A DNA stretch of 64,000 bases, from assembly GCF_002831625.1 (NCBI RefSeq), contig NZ_CP025116.1, positions 1,564,501 through 1,628,500 of the forward strand, given 5' to 3'. A program made the translations under genes and the position numbers. This document shows positions 51,125 to 59,968 of the stretch, piece after piece (the stretch's first letter is position 1; each line of letters begins with the position of its first letter). The DNA is from Nonlabens sp. MB-3u-79. GTDB taxonomy: Bacteria > Bacteroidota > Bacteroidia > Flavobacteriales > Flavobacteriaceae. The notes beneath the pieces are model-generated. The model was not told the origin of the DNA, searched no databases, and worked only from the letters and a program-made list of their open reading frames with translations.

Positions 51125-53473
51125 GACTTCATAATTAGTGAATGCCTTCTGTATTTTTTCAAAGAATTCGTCCATTTTAAAGGGTTTTGGAATGATGTCA
51201 TCAAATCCTATTTGGTAAAATTCCTTTTCAGATTCATTTATAGTAACCGCTGTAAGTGCTATAATAGGAATTTCCCTGTCAAAGGTTCTGATCTCTATAG
51301 TCGCTTGTTTTCCATCTTTAATGGGCATGTGAATATCCATTAAGATCAAATCGTACTTTTTAGATTTTGCTGCTTGTACAGCCTCCTCCCCATTATTGGC
51401 TACCTCACAAGAAAAGTTCTTTCCTTCAAGAATTTTCCTGGTAATCATTTGATTGATTTTATTATCCTCAACAATTAATATTTTTTTGTTGGATAACTCA
51501 GTAGGTGTAGCCTGCTTTTCATTTAGCACACCCTCTTTTGCTGTTTCAGGTTTTTGTAATTTATTTTCATCCATCTTAGTGGATGAGTTTGCAGTATTAT
51601 TTGCGGGAGTTTTCAAAACATTGTTAATGTTTGTCTCTGTGGTGGTTGGATTGGTGCGCTTATTCTCAGAAATGTCAAGATGTTGATTTTCATCGTAAAA
51701 TTTATTAGAGTCTGGAAGTTCAAACCATACTTCAAACGAAAATTTACTACCGCCGTTTACTTTGCTTTTGAGGTGGATGTCACCACCCATTAAGGTTACT
51801 AGGTTTTTTACAATAGCGAGTCCTAAACCTGTTCCGCCGTATTCTCTAGTGGTACTACTTCCTTCTTGCGTAAAGTTCTCAAAAATTGCTGTCTGTTTTT
51901 CTTCAGAGATTCCTTTTCCATTATCTTCTATTTCGAAGTTAATCAAGCATTTACCTGTTCTATTATTTGCTTTATGAACTCTTATCTGGATATCCCCATC
52001 CTTAGTGAATTTGATCGCGTTGCCTATAAGGTTGATGAGAATCTGAGAGATTTTCACTGGATCTCCCTGAAGCCTAGAAGGAATACTATCATCATAGTGA
52101 ATATGAAGGTTGTTATTTCGATCGGTAGCTTGCCCTTTAAGAGAGGAACAAATATCATTTACCCTTTTATGTAGATCAAAAGGTATGGTTTCTAGCTCCA
52201 CTTTATTTGCTTCTAATTTATTGAAATCAAGAATATTATCAATCAAGGACAGCAGGTATTCCCCAGAAGACTGTAAGGTTTCCAGGTGTTCTTTTTGATC
52301 GTTTCTGGGATCTTTTTCTAGTAATAAATGAGTAAGGCCGGTTACGGCATACATAGGGGTTCTCAATTCATGGGTAATGGTTGAAAGGAAATCTGTCTTG
52401 ATTTTTGTAGCGTCTTTAGCTCTATCTCTTTCATCTATAAGCGCTGAATTTTTAACTTCTAATACCTGATTGCTTTTTGCTCTAAGTTTGTTGTTTTTAA
52501 ATAATGATAAAGCCAGTAAAGAGAGTAGGGTTATAAAAATACAGAGTAAAATATAACTGGCGTCGTTTCCTTTCAGCTTTTGGGTCTTTTCATTATTAGA
52601 TACCGTTAATGCTTTATTCTCTTTTATTAACTTATTAAATTCGTTGATAGAAGCGGTATTTTGGGCCGCAGTAGTTTCCTCATTGTAAATAACTGTATAC
52701 CTCTCTAAATAAGTAATGCTTTTTTCAAACTCCTCTTCCTCTTTTAATAATTCAGAGTACAAGAGATAACTGTCTTTGAGCAAGGTGTTAAAATCATATT
52801 TTTCAGAAAGCCTGATGCTTTGAATAAGGTAATCTTTAGAGATAAGATATTCTCCGGTGATAGAGGTAACACGAAATAGATCTAATTGCGCCTTTGCTGC
52901 AGCATAAAATTGTTTACTATTTATTAAGGTAGGTAGTAACTGCTCTAAGGTTTCTTTTGCCTTGCTGTAATTTTTAACTTTAAGATCTAACTCTGCTCGT
53001 TGAAGTTGCAATATAGAACTCATGTCTGTATCTCTTGCTTGAGCTAGTATGATCTGGGTCTCTGAAATGGCAATTTCAGCCTCTTTAAGAAGGTTTGAGT
53101 TCATAAAGAACTCTGATTTTAGAAGAAGGAATTTAGCGTAGTCTGTAGAAGTTTGATCAAACGAATGTGCTAACTGGTCTATGGTCGTTTGTGCCTTTTG
53201 TAACTGCCCTGTTTGATTGTAGTAGGACAGTTTTACTAGTTGAGCTTCTGCATAAATAGTGGAGTCTTTGGCAATCTCAATGGCACCATCGATCAGATCG
53301 TTAGCTTCTGAATAGTTTGCCTTTTGTAAAGCTACTTGAGCTTTGTCTAATATAATGTCCACCACACGCTGTTGCGTCGGTTTTGACACATAACTTTCTT
53401 GTCCATAGGTGAAGTATTGCACATTTAATAGTAGTGCTAAAAAAACAAATTTCTGTAGAGATCTAATTGACAA
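51119..53473 (-). CDS. Hybrid sensor histidine kinase with TPR sensor and receiver domain
   Basis: A 784-residue one-protein phosphorelay. Order: N-terminal signal or anchor (about 1-24), TPR-like helices to 290, transmembrane segment at about 305-325 (ASYILLCIFITLLSLLALSLF), HisKA with phospho-His in TITHELRTPMYA, GHKL ATPase (NLIGNAIKFTKDG, DNGKGIS, GGTGLGLAIVK), an Asn/Thr-rich linker, and a C-terminal receiver (ILIVEDNKINQ, phospho-Asp in LILMDIHMP, Lys in IIPKPF). No DNA-binding output and no partner gene are adjacent, so its target is elsewhere. Confidence 0.93.
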   Translation of the reverse strand: MSIRSLQKFVFLALLLNVQYFTYGQESYVSKPTQQRVVDIILDKAQVALQKANYSEANDLIDGAIEIAKDSTIYAEAQLVKLSYYNQTGQLQKAQTTIDQLAHSFDQTSTDYAKFLLLKSEFFMNSNLLKEAEIAISETQIILAQARDTDMSSILQLQRAELDLKVKNYSKAKETLEQLLPTLINSKQFYAAAKAQLDLFRVTSITGEYLISKDYLIQSIRLSEKYDFNTLLKDSYLLYSELLKEEEEFEKSITYLERYTVIYNEETTAAQNTASINEFNKLIKENKALTVSNNEKTQKLKGNDASYILLCIFITLLSLLALSLFKNNKLRAKSNQVLEVKNSALIDERDRAKDATKIKTDFLSTITHELRTPMYAVTGLTHLLLEKDPRNDQKEHLETLQSSGEYLLSLIDNILDFNKLEANKVELETIPFDLHKRVNDICSSLKGQATDRNNNLHIHYDDSIPSRLQGDPVKISQILINLIGNAIKFTKDGDIQIRVHKANNRTGKCLINFEIEDNGKGISEEKQTAIFENFTQEGSSTTREYGGTGLGLAIVKNLVTLMGGDIHLKSKVNGGSKFSFEVWFELPDSNKFYDENQHLDISENKRTNPTTTETNINNVLKTPANNTANSSTKMDENKLQKPETAKEGVLNEKQATPTELSNKKILIVEDNKINQMITRKILEGKNFSCEVANNGEEAVQAAKSKKYDLILMDIHMPIKDGKQATIEIRTFDREIPIIALTAVTINESEKEFYQIGFDDIIPKPFKMDEFFEKIQKAFTNYEVL

Positions 53474-53569
53474 TGTCGATAGTTATAAAAACAAATATAT
53501 ATGTAGTTATTTTAAAAAGTGAAATAAACATCTATTATTTGTGTTTTATCGATGTTTTGATTATGCGAT

Positions 53570-54571
53570 TTAACTTTTGGTTAATTTTTTTGCGTGCAGA
53601 ACCATATCTTTCAGTCGGTTAGCATATCCACTTTCATTGTCGTACCAGCCTATGATTTTCACCATTTTACCTATAACACTAGTCATTTGAGAATCATAAA
53701 TACAGGAGTAAGGACTTCCTGATATGTCTATGGAAACAAGTGGAATATTGGTATAGGAGAATGTGTTCGGATGCGCTTTCGCGAAAGCGTAAAATGCATC
53801 ATTAATTTCTTGAACAGTCACATCTTTTTTTACGTTGATAGTCAGGTCGGTAAGACTTCCATTAGGAACTGGTACACGTATGCCGCAACCACCTATTACG
53901 TTACTCAATTCAGGGAATATTTTAGTCAGTGCCTTTGCAGCTCCAGTAGTAGTAGGGACTATGGACTGTCCAGCGGCACGTGCTCTGCGTAAATCTTTAT
54001 GTGGATGATCGTGCAAGCTTTGATCTGAAGTGTAACTGTGCACTGTGGTGATGTATGCCTGTTCCACACCGCAAAGTTCATTCATTACTTTGATAAGTGG
54101 CGCTGCGTTATTAGTGGTACAACTTGCATTTGAAAAAATAAGATCCTCTTCGGTAAGAATATGCTCATTAACACTTAACACAACTGTTTTGATATCATCT
54201 TCAATAGGAGGAGCACTCAGAATTACTTTAGAAGCTCCAGCATCAATATGTTTTTGTAGGTCAGTCCTCGTTTTAAACTTACCTGTTGCTTCAATAACTA
54301 TATCTACATTTTTCCATGTGAGATCATCTAGATCCTTGTGATGAGTAAAGGATATTTGATGACCATTAATACTTATAGAGTCTTCGTCAAAGGTAATTTC
54401 AGCATTGAGTACGCCGTGAATAGAGTCGTATTTTAAAAGATGCGCCATGACCTCATTAGCAGCAAGGTCATTAATGGCAACGACTTCCATACGGGGGTCG
54501 TTAAATACCGTTCTTAAAAAAGTACGTCCTATACGCCCAAATCCGTTGATGCCTACTTTGACTTTTACCAT
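53570..54571 (-). CDS. gap: Glyceraldehyde-3-phosphate dehydrogenase, type I
   Basis: A 333-residue glycolytic/gluconeogenic dehydrogenase. The NAD site is VGINGFGRIGRTFLR with AINDLA (Asp preferred for NAD), catalytic Cys in SNASCTTNNAAP, His in YTTVHSYTSDQ region, and WYDNESGYANR near the end. A palindrome copy is read as YAFAKAHPN, in a surface stretch where the family is variable. It overlaps the membrane-protein gene upstream by 7 bp. It may be one of two GAPDH genes, as is frequent in this group, but that cannot be judged here. Confidence 0.95.
   Translation of the reverse strand: MVKVKVGINGFGRIGRTFLRTVFNDPRMEVVAINDLAANEVMAHLLKYDSIHGVLNAEITFDEDSISINGHQISFTHHKDLDDLTWKNVDIVIEATGKFKTRTDLQKHIDAGASKVILSAPPIEDDIKTVVLSVNEHILTEEDLIFSNASCTTNNAAPLIKVMNELCGVEQAYITTVHSYTSDQSLHDHPHKDLRRARAAGQSIVPTTTGAAKALTKIFPELSNVIGGCGIRVPVPNGSLTDLTINVKKDVTVQEINDAFYAFAKAHPNTFSYTNIPLVSIDISGSPYSCIYDSQMTSVIGKMVKIIGWYDNESGYANRLKDMVLHAKKLTKS
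53775..53788. repeat. 14-bp palindrome GCTTTCGCGAAAGC
   Basis: Perfect copy in gap, read as AFAKA. Confidence 0.85.
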
Positions 54572-55002
54572 GTATCGTTTAAAGAGGTTTTGATAACTCT
54601 TTGTTTTTTATTTAAATATTGATCGATCAATAGACCTGTTCCCGTACCTATTAAAAAACCAAAAAAGACATTAAAATGTGCAAAAAAAGAAAGTGCCATT
54701 CCAGCAAAAGACCCTATGGTTAAAAACAGATAAGAATAACTAGACTTTAATTGCTCTTTTAGAAACTGTATAAAGGATTGAAGAGAGTTTTTAATTATTT
54801 GAGCAGACAAATCTTTATTTCTTAAACGTATCATTTGAACATCTAATTCTTTATGTAAGATGTCAAGTTCATTGTCGCTATAATCAAATGCTGCGATTTC
54901 AAAAAGTAGTTCATTCCATTTATCAAGTAACAAGAGAACTTTTTTATCTTCCATTTCTACGCGGTGATAATTAATTTGTTCTATGGCTTCTTTTATTGTC
55001 AT
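54565..55002 (-). CDS. Hypothetical membrane protein
   Basis: A 145-residue protein: the first 90 residues are helical and charged (MTIKEAIEQINYHRVEMEDKK region; coiled coil likely), followed by two transmembrane segments (YSYLFLTIGSFAGMALSFFA; VFFGFLIGTGTGLLIDQYL) and a basic tail. No named family is recognised. It overlaps the start of gap by 7 bp and follows lipA by 37 bp, so it may be co-transcribed with either. Confidence 0.72.
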   Translation of the reverse strand: MTIKEAIEQINYHRVEMEDKKVLLLLDKWNELLFEIAAFDYSDNELDILHKELDVQMIRLRNKDLSAQIIKNSLQSFIQFLKEQLKSSYSYLFLTIGSFAGMALSFFAHFNVFFGFLIGTGTGLLIDQYLNKKQRVIKTSLNDTW

Positions 55003-55039
55003 CTTGCTCCTTTAAAGGATTTATACAGTGATAAAAAGC

Positions 55040-55912
55040 TTATAAGAGATGCTTGTGAGCTTTATAAGAACTTCTTACTAAGGCACCACTTTCCACGTGT
55101 CTAAAGCCCATTTCTAGGCCTATAGTTTCATATTTTTTAAATTGTTCTGGAGTGATAAATTCTTTTACAGGCAAGTGTTTTTTAGAAGGTTGTAAGTACT
55201 GGCCTATGGTAACAATGTCTACATTGTTATCTCTAAGATCCTTCATAGTTTGTATCACTTCTTCTTCAAATTCACCAAGACCAAGCATGATGCCAGATTT
55301 TGTGCGCTTGATACCTTGTTGTTTTAAGTATCTTAAAACTTCAAGACTGGTGTCGTATTTAGCTTGTATACGCACTTCACGAGTAAGACGTCTTACGGTT
55401 TCCATATTATGAGAAACCACTTCTGGATTTGCTTCTACGATTCGGTCTATATTCCTGGTGTTCCCTTGAAAGTCTGGTATTAATGTTTCTAAGGTTGTTT
55501 CTGGATTCATACGCCGTATAGCAGCGACAGTTTCTTTCCAGATAATAGATCCCATATCTTTTAAATCGTCACGATCTACACTGGTAATAACGCCGTGTTT
55601 GATACCCATTAATTTAATACTGCGAGCTACTTTTTCTGGTTCTGCCCAATCCACAGTGTCTGGACGGCCGGTTTTTACACCACAAAATCCGCAGGAGCGC
55701 GTGCAGGTATTTCCTAGAATCATGAAAGTTGCTGTTCCTTCTGTCCAGCATTCTCCCATATTAGGACAGCTACCTGAAGTACAAATAGTATGTAAATCAT
55801 ACTTTTCTACCGTACTTCTTAGCTCTTTATATTTTTGACCAACTGGTAATTTAACTCGTAACCATTTTGGTTTTTTTTGAGTTGGCGCGACTGATGTTTT
55901 TACTGCTTCCAT
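55040..55912 (-). CDS. lipA: Lipoyl synthase
   Basis: A 290-residue radical-SAM enzyme that inserts two sulfurs into octanoyl groups on lipoate-dependent complexes. Both iron-sulfur motifs are present: the auxiliary cluster CTSGSCPNMGEC and the radical-SAM CTRSCGFC. Also seen are ITSVDRDDL, PDFQGN, and the C-terminal SSYKAHKHL with the conserved RSSY serine. Length is normal. It sits upstream of gap on the same strand. Confidence 0.96.
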   Translation of the reverse strand: MEAVKTSVAPTQKKPKWLRVKLPVGQKYKELRSTVEKYDLHTICTSGSCPNMGECWTEGTATFMILGNTCTRSCGFCGVKTGRPDTVDWAEPEKVARSIKLMGIKHGVITSVDRDDLKDMGSIIWKETVAAIRRMNPETTLETLIPDFQGNTRNIDRIVEANPEVVSHNMETVRRLTREVRIQAKYDTSLEVLRYLKQQGIKRTKSGIMLGLGEFEEEVIQTMKDLRDNNVDIVTIGQYLQPSKKHLPVKEFITPEQFKKYETIGLEMGFRHVESGALVRSSYKAHKHLL

Positions 55913-55958
55913 AATACAAAGTTAATGATATTGTAGTCGTATCTATAAGGATTACTAA

Positions 55959-57068
55959 CTAGTTCCATTGTTTTGGTCGATGCACCATGTTAGAAATAAA
56001 TAGTGCGAGTTGAGTTCCTATTAAAATCAATTCCAAAAAAGGCAGTATAATAATGATATCGCTTTCGCGAAAACGAGAAAAACCTTTGCTTAAAACCACC
56101 CAAAAAACGATATACCTTAGCACTATAACCGATAAAATAATTATCCAGTTGATGCCAAAAAGCAGGCCTAAAATCGCCGAAAGGAAAAATCCGATTTGAG
56201 ATATATAAAATAAACCAAGCAGCAACTTATGAGAACTCTTATAATACTTTGCTGTATTGACGTGTCTTTTTTTCTGTTTCCACCAGGAAGACCAGTCCGT
56301 TTTAGGCTGGCTGCAAGTAAAGGAATCTTCATCTAGAGATACCGCAGTGTTCTCAGAAGTTGCTGCTTGGTTGACAAATAAATCATCATCGCCACCGAGT
56401 ATTTTCATATGGTTCATAAAGCCGTTTACTTCATAAAATTGCGTCGCAGTATAGGCTAAGTTGCGACCCACGCCCATATAAGGGTTGCCGTGCATGGCAT
56501 AGCTAAAGTACTGTATAGCTGTTAAGACAGTTTCATATCGGATGAGTTTGTTGAGCAGGGAATCGTCAATTTTTTTATAGCCGCTATACCCCAATACAAT
56601 ATTTTTCTCTTTTGAAAAATGTTTAGAAATGAGAGACAGCCATTGGGAGCTGTTAGGAGTACAGTCGGCATCAATAAAAACTAAGTGATCGTTGACCGCT
56701 TTTTTAATCCCAAGAGTTAATGCGTATTTCTTATTCCCCCAAAAACTCTCGTTATTAACTACATCTACCATTTTGATGCGATGGTCTTTTGCCATAAATT
56801 CTTCGATGACAATTCTGGTGTCATCGTGGCTGGCATCATTTATTAAAATGATTTCAAAGTTGGGATGGTCTTGTTCTAATAATTTAGGAACTAATGTTTT
56901 GAGATTTTCTTGCTCGTTTTTGGAGCAAACAATTACAGAAACTGCCTTTTTTAAATTGCCTTGCGGCTCGGGTTCTTTGCTGTATCCGACTTTTGATAAA
57001 AATAAATTAAAAGCAGTATTTATGATGGCAAAGCCTGCCAAAGCATAAAAGAATACACTTATTTCCAT
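55959..57068 (-). CDS. Membrane-bound glycosyltransferase, family 2
   Basis: A 369-residue GT2 enzyme. N-terminal transmembrane segment (4-24), GT-A domain with AVSVIVCSKNEQENL, EIILINDASHDDT and the metal motif VFIDADCTPNS, then QKKRHVNTAKYYK (an RxxRW-like region), and two to four C-terminal transmembrane segments. It probably builds a surface or membrane glycan using a nucleotide sugar on the cytoplasmic face. A one-mismatch palindrome copy is read as SRFRESD between transmembrane segments. Confidence 0.88.
   Translation of the reverse strand: MEISVFFYALAGFAIINTAFNLFLSKVGYSKEPEPQGNLKKAVSVIVCSKNEQENLKTLVPKLLEQDHPNFEIILINDASHDDTRIVIEEFMAKDHRIKMVDVVNNESFWGNKKYALTLGIKKAVNDHLVFIDADCTPNSSQWLSLISKHFSKEKNIVLGYSGYKKIDDSLLNKLIRYETVLTAIQYFSYAMHGNPYMGVGRNLAYTATQFYEVNGFMNHMKILGGDDDLFVNQAATSENTAVSLDEDSFTCSQPKTDWSSWWKQKKRHVNTAKYYKSSHKLLLGLFYISQIGFFLSAILGLLFGINWIIILSVIVLRYIVFWVVLSKGFSRFRESDIIIILPFLELILIGTQLALFISNMVHRPKQWN
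56061..56074. repeat. Variant copy of the 14-bp palindrome (1 mismatch)
   Basis: Reads GCTTTCGCGAAAAC in the GT2 gene, read as RFRES. Confidence 0.55.
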
Positions 57069-57077
57069 GAAGACTAA

Positions 57078-57287
57078 TTAGGTTCTTACTTGATCGTTTT
57101 TACAATCTTGTTCTTCAGGTAATTTCCCGCACATACCGCAAGCATCTCCATTTTTATTAAGATACGGATTCTGACTGGCACAAGTTCCAGCAAATTTACC
57201 GTCTTTTTTGCTCCATATTTTTATGGCGATACCCGCAAAGGCAAGTGATAAAAGAACAAATGATATAAGTATAAGTTTCAAATCCAT
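57078..57287 (-). CDS. Small membrane-anchored Cys-rich protein
   Basis: A 69-residue protein with one N-terminal transmembrane helix (LKLILISFVLLSLAFAGIAI) and a short outer or inner tail with four cysteines (GTCASQNPYLN; GDACGMCGKLPEEQDC). The CxMC pair could bind metal or form disulfides. Similar small proteins of unknown function are common beside glycosyltransferases in Bacteroidota. It lies 9 bp upstream of the GT2 gene, probably in one operon. Confidence 0.75.
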   Translation of the reverse strand: MDLKLILISFVLLSLAFAGIAIKIWSKKDGKFAGTCASQNPYLNKNGDACGMCGKLPEEQDCKNDQVRT

Positions 57288-57669
57288 GACGCAAAGATAA
57301 GTATTAGAGTCAAGGGTTTACAACCAAGAACTATAAATTATCACTTGATTATTTTTTGTTAATTTTTATGATCAATGCACTATTTAGTGCTGGTTAAGGC
57401 ATTTGATCTAACGGCAAGGCTTCTGGTAGAGGCCTTGTAAATTGATAAAATGTAAGAGGACTATTATGAGCGTCTAGCAACTCTTTAAGACTTTTAAGAT
57501 TTGTCTTAATACCTATATTTTAAATTCTTGTTATCACAAAGCCCGATAGTTTTCTTAAACTAATGTGAGGAGTTATGAGGATAGATTTTACGATTAATTT
57601 ATGGAGCTGTTGGACCTATTAAATTCCAAATTCATCATTATAACCAATTTTCTATGGTAGTGGTTTTCA
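57288..57669. other. Intergenic region, 382 bp
   Basis: No gene or tRNA is seen. A hairpin CAAGGC (57415-57420) / GCCTTG (57432-57437) is the only structure noted. A cryptic small RNA cannot be excluded. Confidence 0.45.
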
Positions 57670-58701
57670 TTAAAGATCAATTAAATTAACCTCAGTGTCG
57701 ATCTTTATACCATAACGATCGTGAACTGCTTTTTGAACCTTATGAGCTACCTCCAGGATTTCTTTCCCAGTGGCGTTACCATGATTTACTAATACGAGCG
57801 CTTGCTTGTCGTGAACGCCAGCATCACCATACCTTTTCCCTTTAAATCCGCATTGATCTATAAGCCAGCCAGCAGGGATTTTTACATGTTCTTCATCTAC
57901 TTGATAGGAGGGCATTTCTGGATGCATTCTTATCAGGTCTTCATATTCGGACTTTTTAATAACAGGATTCTTAAAAAAGCTACCGCTATTACCTAATATT
58001 TTAGGGTCAGGTAATTTGGTGCTTCTTATTTTGCTCACAGCTTGAGATACTTTTTGAATACTGAGATCACCACCCAGTCGTTCTAGCTCTTCTTGTAGAG
58101 CACCGTAGCTAGTTTTAAGCTCGTACTCATTGGTCTTGTTAAGGTTGGCAAGCTTAAAAGTTACTGAGGTAATGACATACTTACCAGCCGCTTCATTTTT
58201 AAAAATGGAATCTCGATAACCAAATTTACAGTCGGTCAAAGAGAGTGTTTTTTCTTCTAGGGTTTTGATGTCGATGATGTTGCAGCTGTCAAAAGTGTCT
58301 TTGAGTTCAACACCATATGCACCTATGTTTTGAATAGGCGATGTACCTACATTACCAGGTATAAGGGACAGGTTCTCTATACCTGCAAAGTTTTTTTCAA
58401 TGCAATAAAGGACAAAGTCATGCCAGTTTTCTCCTGCCATGACTTTTACATATACATCATTTTCTCCTGTTTGCGTTATCTCTATGCCTTTTAAAAGAAG
58501 ATGAATGACTGGTTTTTGAACATCATTAATAAGCAACATGTTACTACCACCACCTAATAGAAAAACGTCCTGATCATGGTAATAACCTAGCGCTTCTTTT
58601 AACTCCAGAATGGATGCTGGTGCTGTGTACGCTTTCGCGAAAGCGGAAATACCAAAAGTATTGTGCTCCTTTAATGGAAAATGATGTTTTATTACTATCA
58701 T
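57670..58701 (-). CDS. murB: UDP-N-acetylmuramate dehydrogenase
   Basis: A 343-residue FAD enzyme that makes UDP-MurNAc for peptidoglycan. It is of the longer type I form: HNTFGISAFAKAYTAP, FLLGGGSNMLLIND, the FAD site LSLIPGNVGTSPIQNIGAYG, catalytic Ser in NSGSFFKNPV and Glu region near the end. A palindrome copy gives AFAKA at residues 19-23, next to the conserved NTFG start motif, where other MurB proteins have different residues. It overlaps the aminotransferase by 4 bp. Confidence 0.95.
   Translation of the reverse strand: MIVIKHHFPLKEHNTFGISAFAKAYTAPASILELKEALGYYHDQDVFLLGGGSNMLLINDVQKPVIHLLLKGIEITQTGENDVYVKVMAGENWHDFVLYCIEKNFAGIENLSLIPGNVGTSPIQNIGAYGVELKDTFDSCNIIDIKTLEEKTLSLTDCKFGYRDSIFKNEAAGKYVITSVTFKLANLNKTNEYELKTSYGALQEELERLGGDLSIQKVSQAVSKIRSTKLPDPKILGNSGSFFKNPVIKKSEYEDLIRMHPEMPSYQVDEEHVKIPAGWLIDQCGFKGKRYGDAGVHDKQALVLVNHGNATGKEILEVAHKVQKAVHDRYGIKIDTEVNLIDL
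58631..58644. repeat. 14-bp palindrome GCTTTCGCGAAAGC
   Basis: Perfect copy in murB, read as AFAKA. Confidence 0.85.
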
Positions 58702-59888
58702 CCCTTATAGGCCTTCAAAGCTTGATCTAAAATACGAATAGATTTTTTAAGGGATTCTTTTTCAAGAACATAAGCGATTCTTATTTGGTTTTTACCCATG
58801 CCAGGTGTGCTGTAAAACCCTGCAGCTGGGGCTACCATAATGGTCTCGCCATCCAGCTCAAACTCTTCTAACAACCATTGTGCAAAAACGTCTGTATCAT
58901 CTACTGGAAGTTGAGCGACACAATAAAAAGCGCCTCCTGGATTTGCCACTTCAACACCTTCTATTTTTTTAAGACCATCTATAAGAATATCACGACGCTC
59001 TATATATTCACTGATGACTTCATCAAAATATTCCTGTGGAGTGTCTAGGGCAGCTTCTGCAGCGATTTGCGCAAAGGAAGGCGGGCTTAGTCTGGCCTGA
59101 GCAAATTTCATTGCTGTAGCTATCACTTCTTTGTTTTTAGAAACTAGACAACCTATACGGGCACCGCACATACTGTAGCGTTTAGAAACAGAATCAATCA
59201 TAATGGCATGCTCTTCCAGTCCTGGCATACTCATCACAGATAAATGCTGGCGTCCATCATAGGCAAACTCTCTATATACTTCATCAGAAACTAGGAATAG
59301 ATCATGCTTCTTTACAAGAGCAGATAACTGATCCATTTCTTCTTGTGTATATAAATAGCCTGTGGGGTTACCTGGGTTACAGATAAGAATAGCTTTTGTT
59401 TTATCCGTTATCAGTTTTTCAAACTCGCTTATAGCCGGTAAAGAAAAGTTATTTTCTATATGCGTTGAAATAGGTTTTACAGTAATACCGCTTGCCATGG
59501 CAAAGCCATTGTAATTAGCATAAAATGGTTCAGGTATAATCACTTCATCTCCATAGTCACAAATACTACCCATAGCAAACAGTAAAGCCTCACTCCCACC
59601 AGTAGAAACAATGATATCCTCACTTTTGAGATTCATATTGTTTTTATTGTAGTAAGTGGTAAGCTTATCTCTATAAGATTGATTTCCTGCGCTGTGACTA
59701 TAAGAAAGAACTTCCATGTCTGCATTTTTGACAGCATTGATGGCTTGTTCTGGTGTTTTTATATCTGGTTGACCAATATTGAGTTGGTATATGTGCATTC
59801 CGCGAGCGGCTGCAGCTTCTGCATAAGGAACTAATTTCCTTACCGGAGAAGAAGGCATACTTTGTCCTTTTTCAGAAATTTTTGGCAT
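58698..59888 (-). CDS. Class I/II PLP-dependent aminotransferase (aspartate aminotransferase-like)
   Basis: A 396-residue fold-type I aminotransferase. Features are YQLNIGQPDIKTPEQAI, VSTGGSEALLFAM, CNPGNPTGYLY, the PLP region LVSDEVYREF, the PLP-Lys in DSVSKRYSMCGARIG, and C-terminal NQIRIAYV with the substrate-carboxylate Arg. Aspartate or aromatic amino acids are likely substrates. It overlaps murB by 4 bp, so the two are co-transcribed, though they share no pathway that I can state. Confidence 0.92.
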   Translation of the reverse strand: MPKISEKGQSMPSSPVRKLVPYAEAAAARGMHIYQLNIGQPDIKTPEQAINAVKNADMEVLSYSHSAGNQSYRDKLTTYYNKNNMNLKSEDIIVSTGGSEALLFAMGSICDYGDEVIIPEPFYANYNGFAMASGITVKPISTHIENNFSLPAISEFEKLITDKTKAILICNPGNPTGYLYTQEEMDQLSALVKKHDLFLVSDEVYREFAYDGRQHLSVMSMPGLEEHAIMIDSVSKRYSMCGARIGCLVSKNKEVIATAMKFAQARLSPPSFAQIAAEAALDTPQEYFDEVISEYIERRDILIDGLKKIEGVEVANPGGAFYCVAQLPVDDTDVFAQWLLEEFELDGETIMVAPAAGFYSTPGMGKNQIRIAYVLEKESLKKSIRILDQALKAYKG

Positions 59889-59968
59889 AGTAATATTTTA
59901 AAAATGCAAATGTAATACTTGCGTAAGGATAGACAAAAGACTTTGACAATACCTTATATTTATATATC

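Noticed and set aside
57288..57669. Possible small RNA or riboswitch in the gap before murB
   Set aside because: Only one modest hairpin was seen and no known riboswitch core could be recognised.
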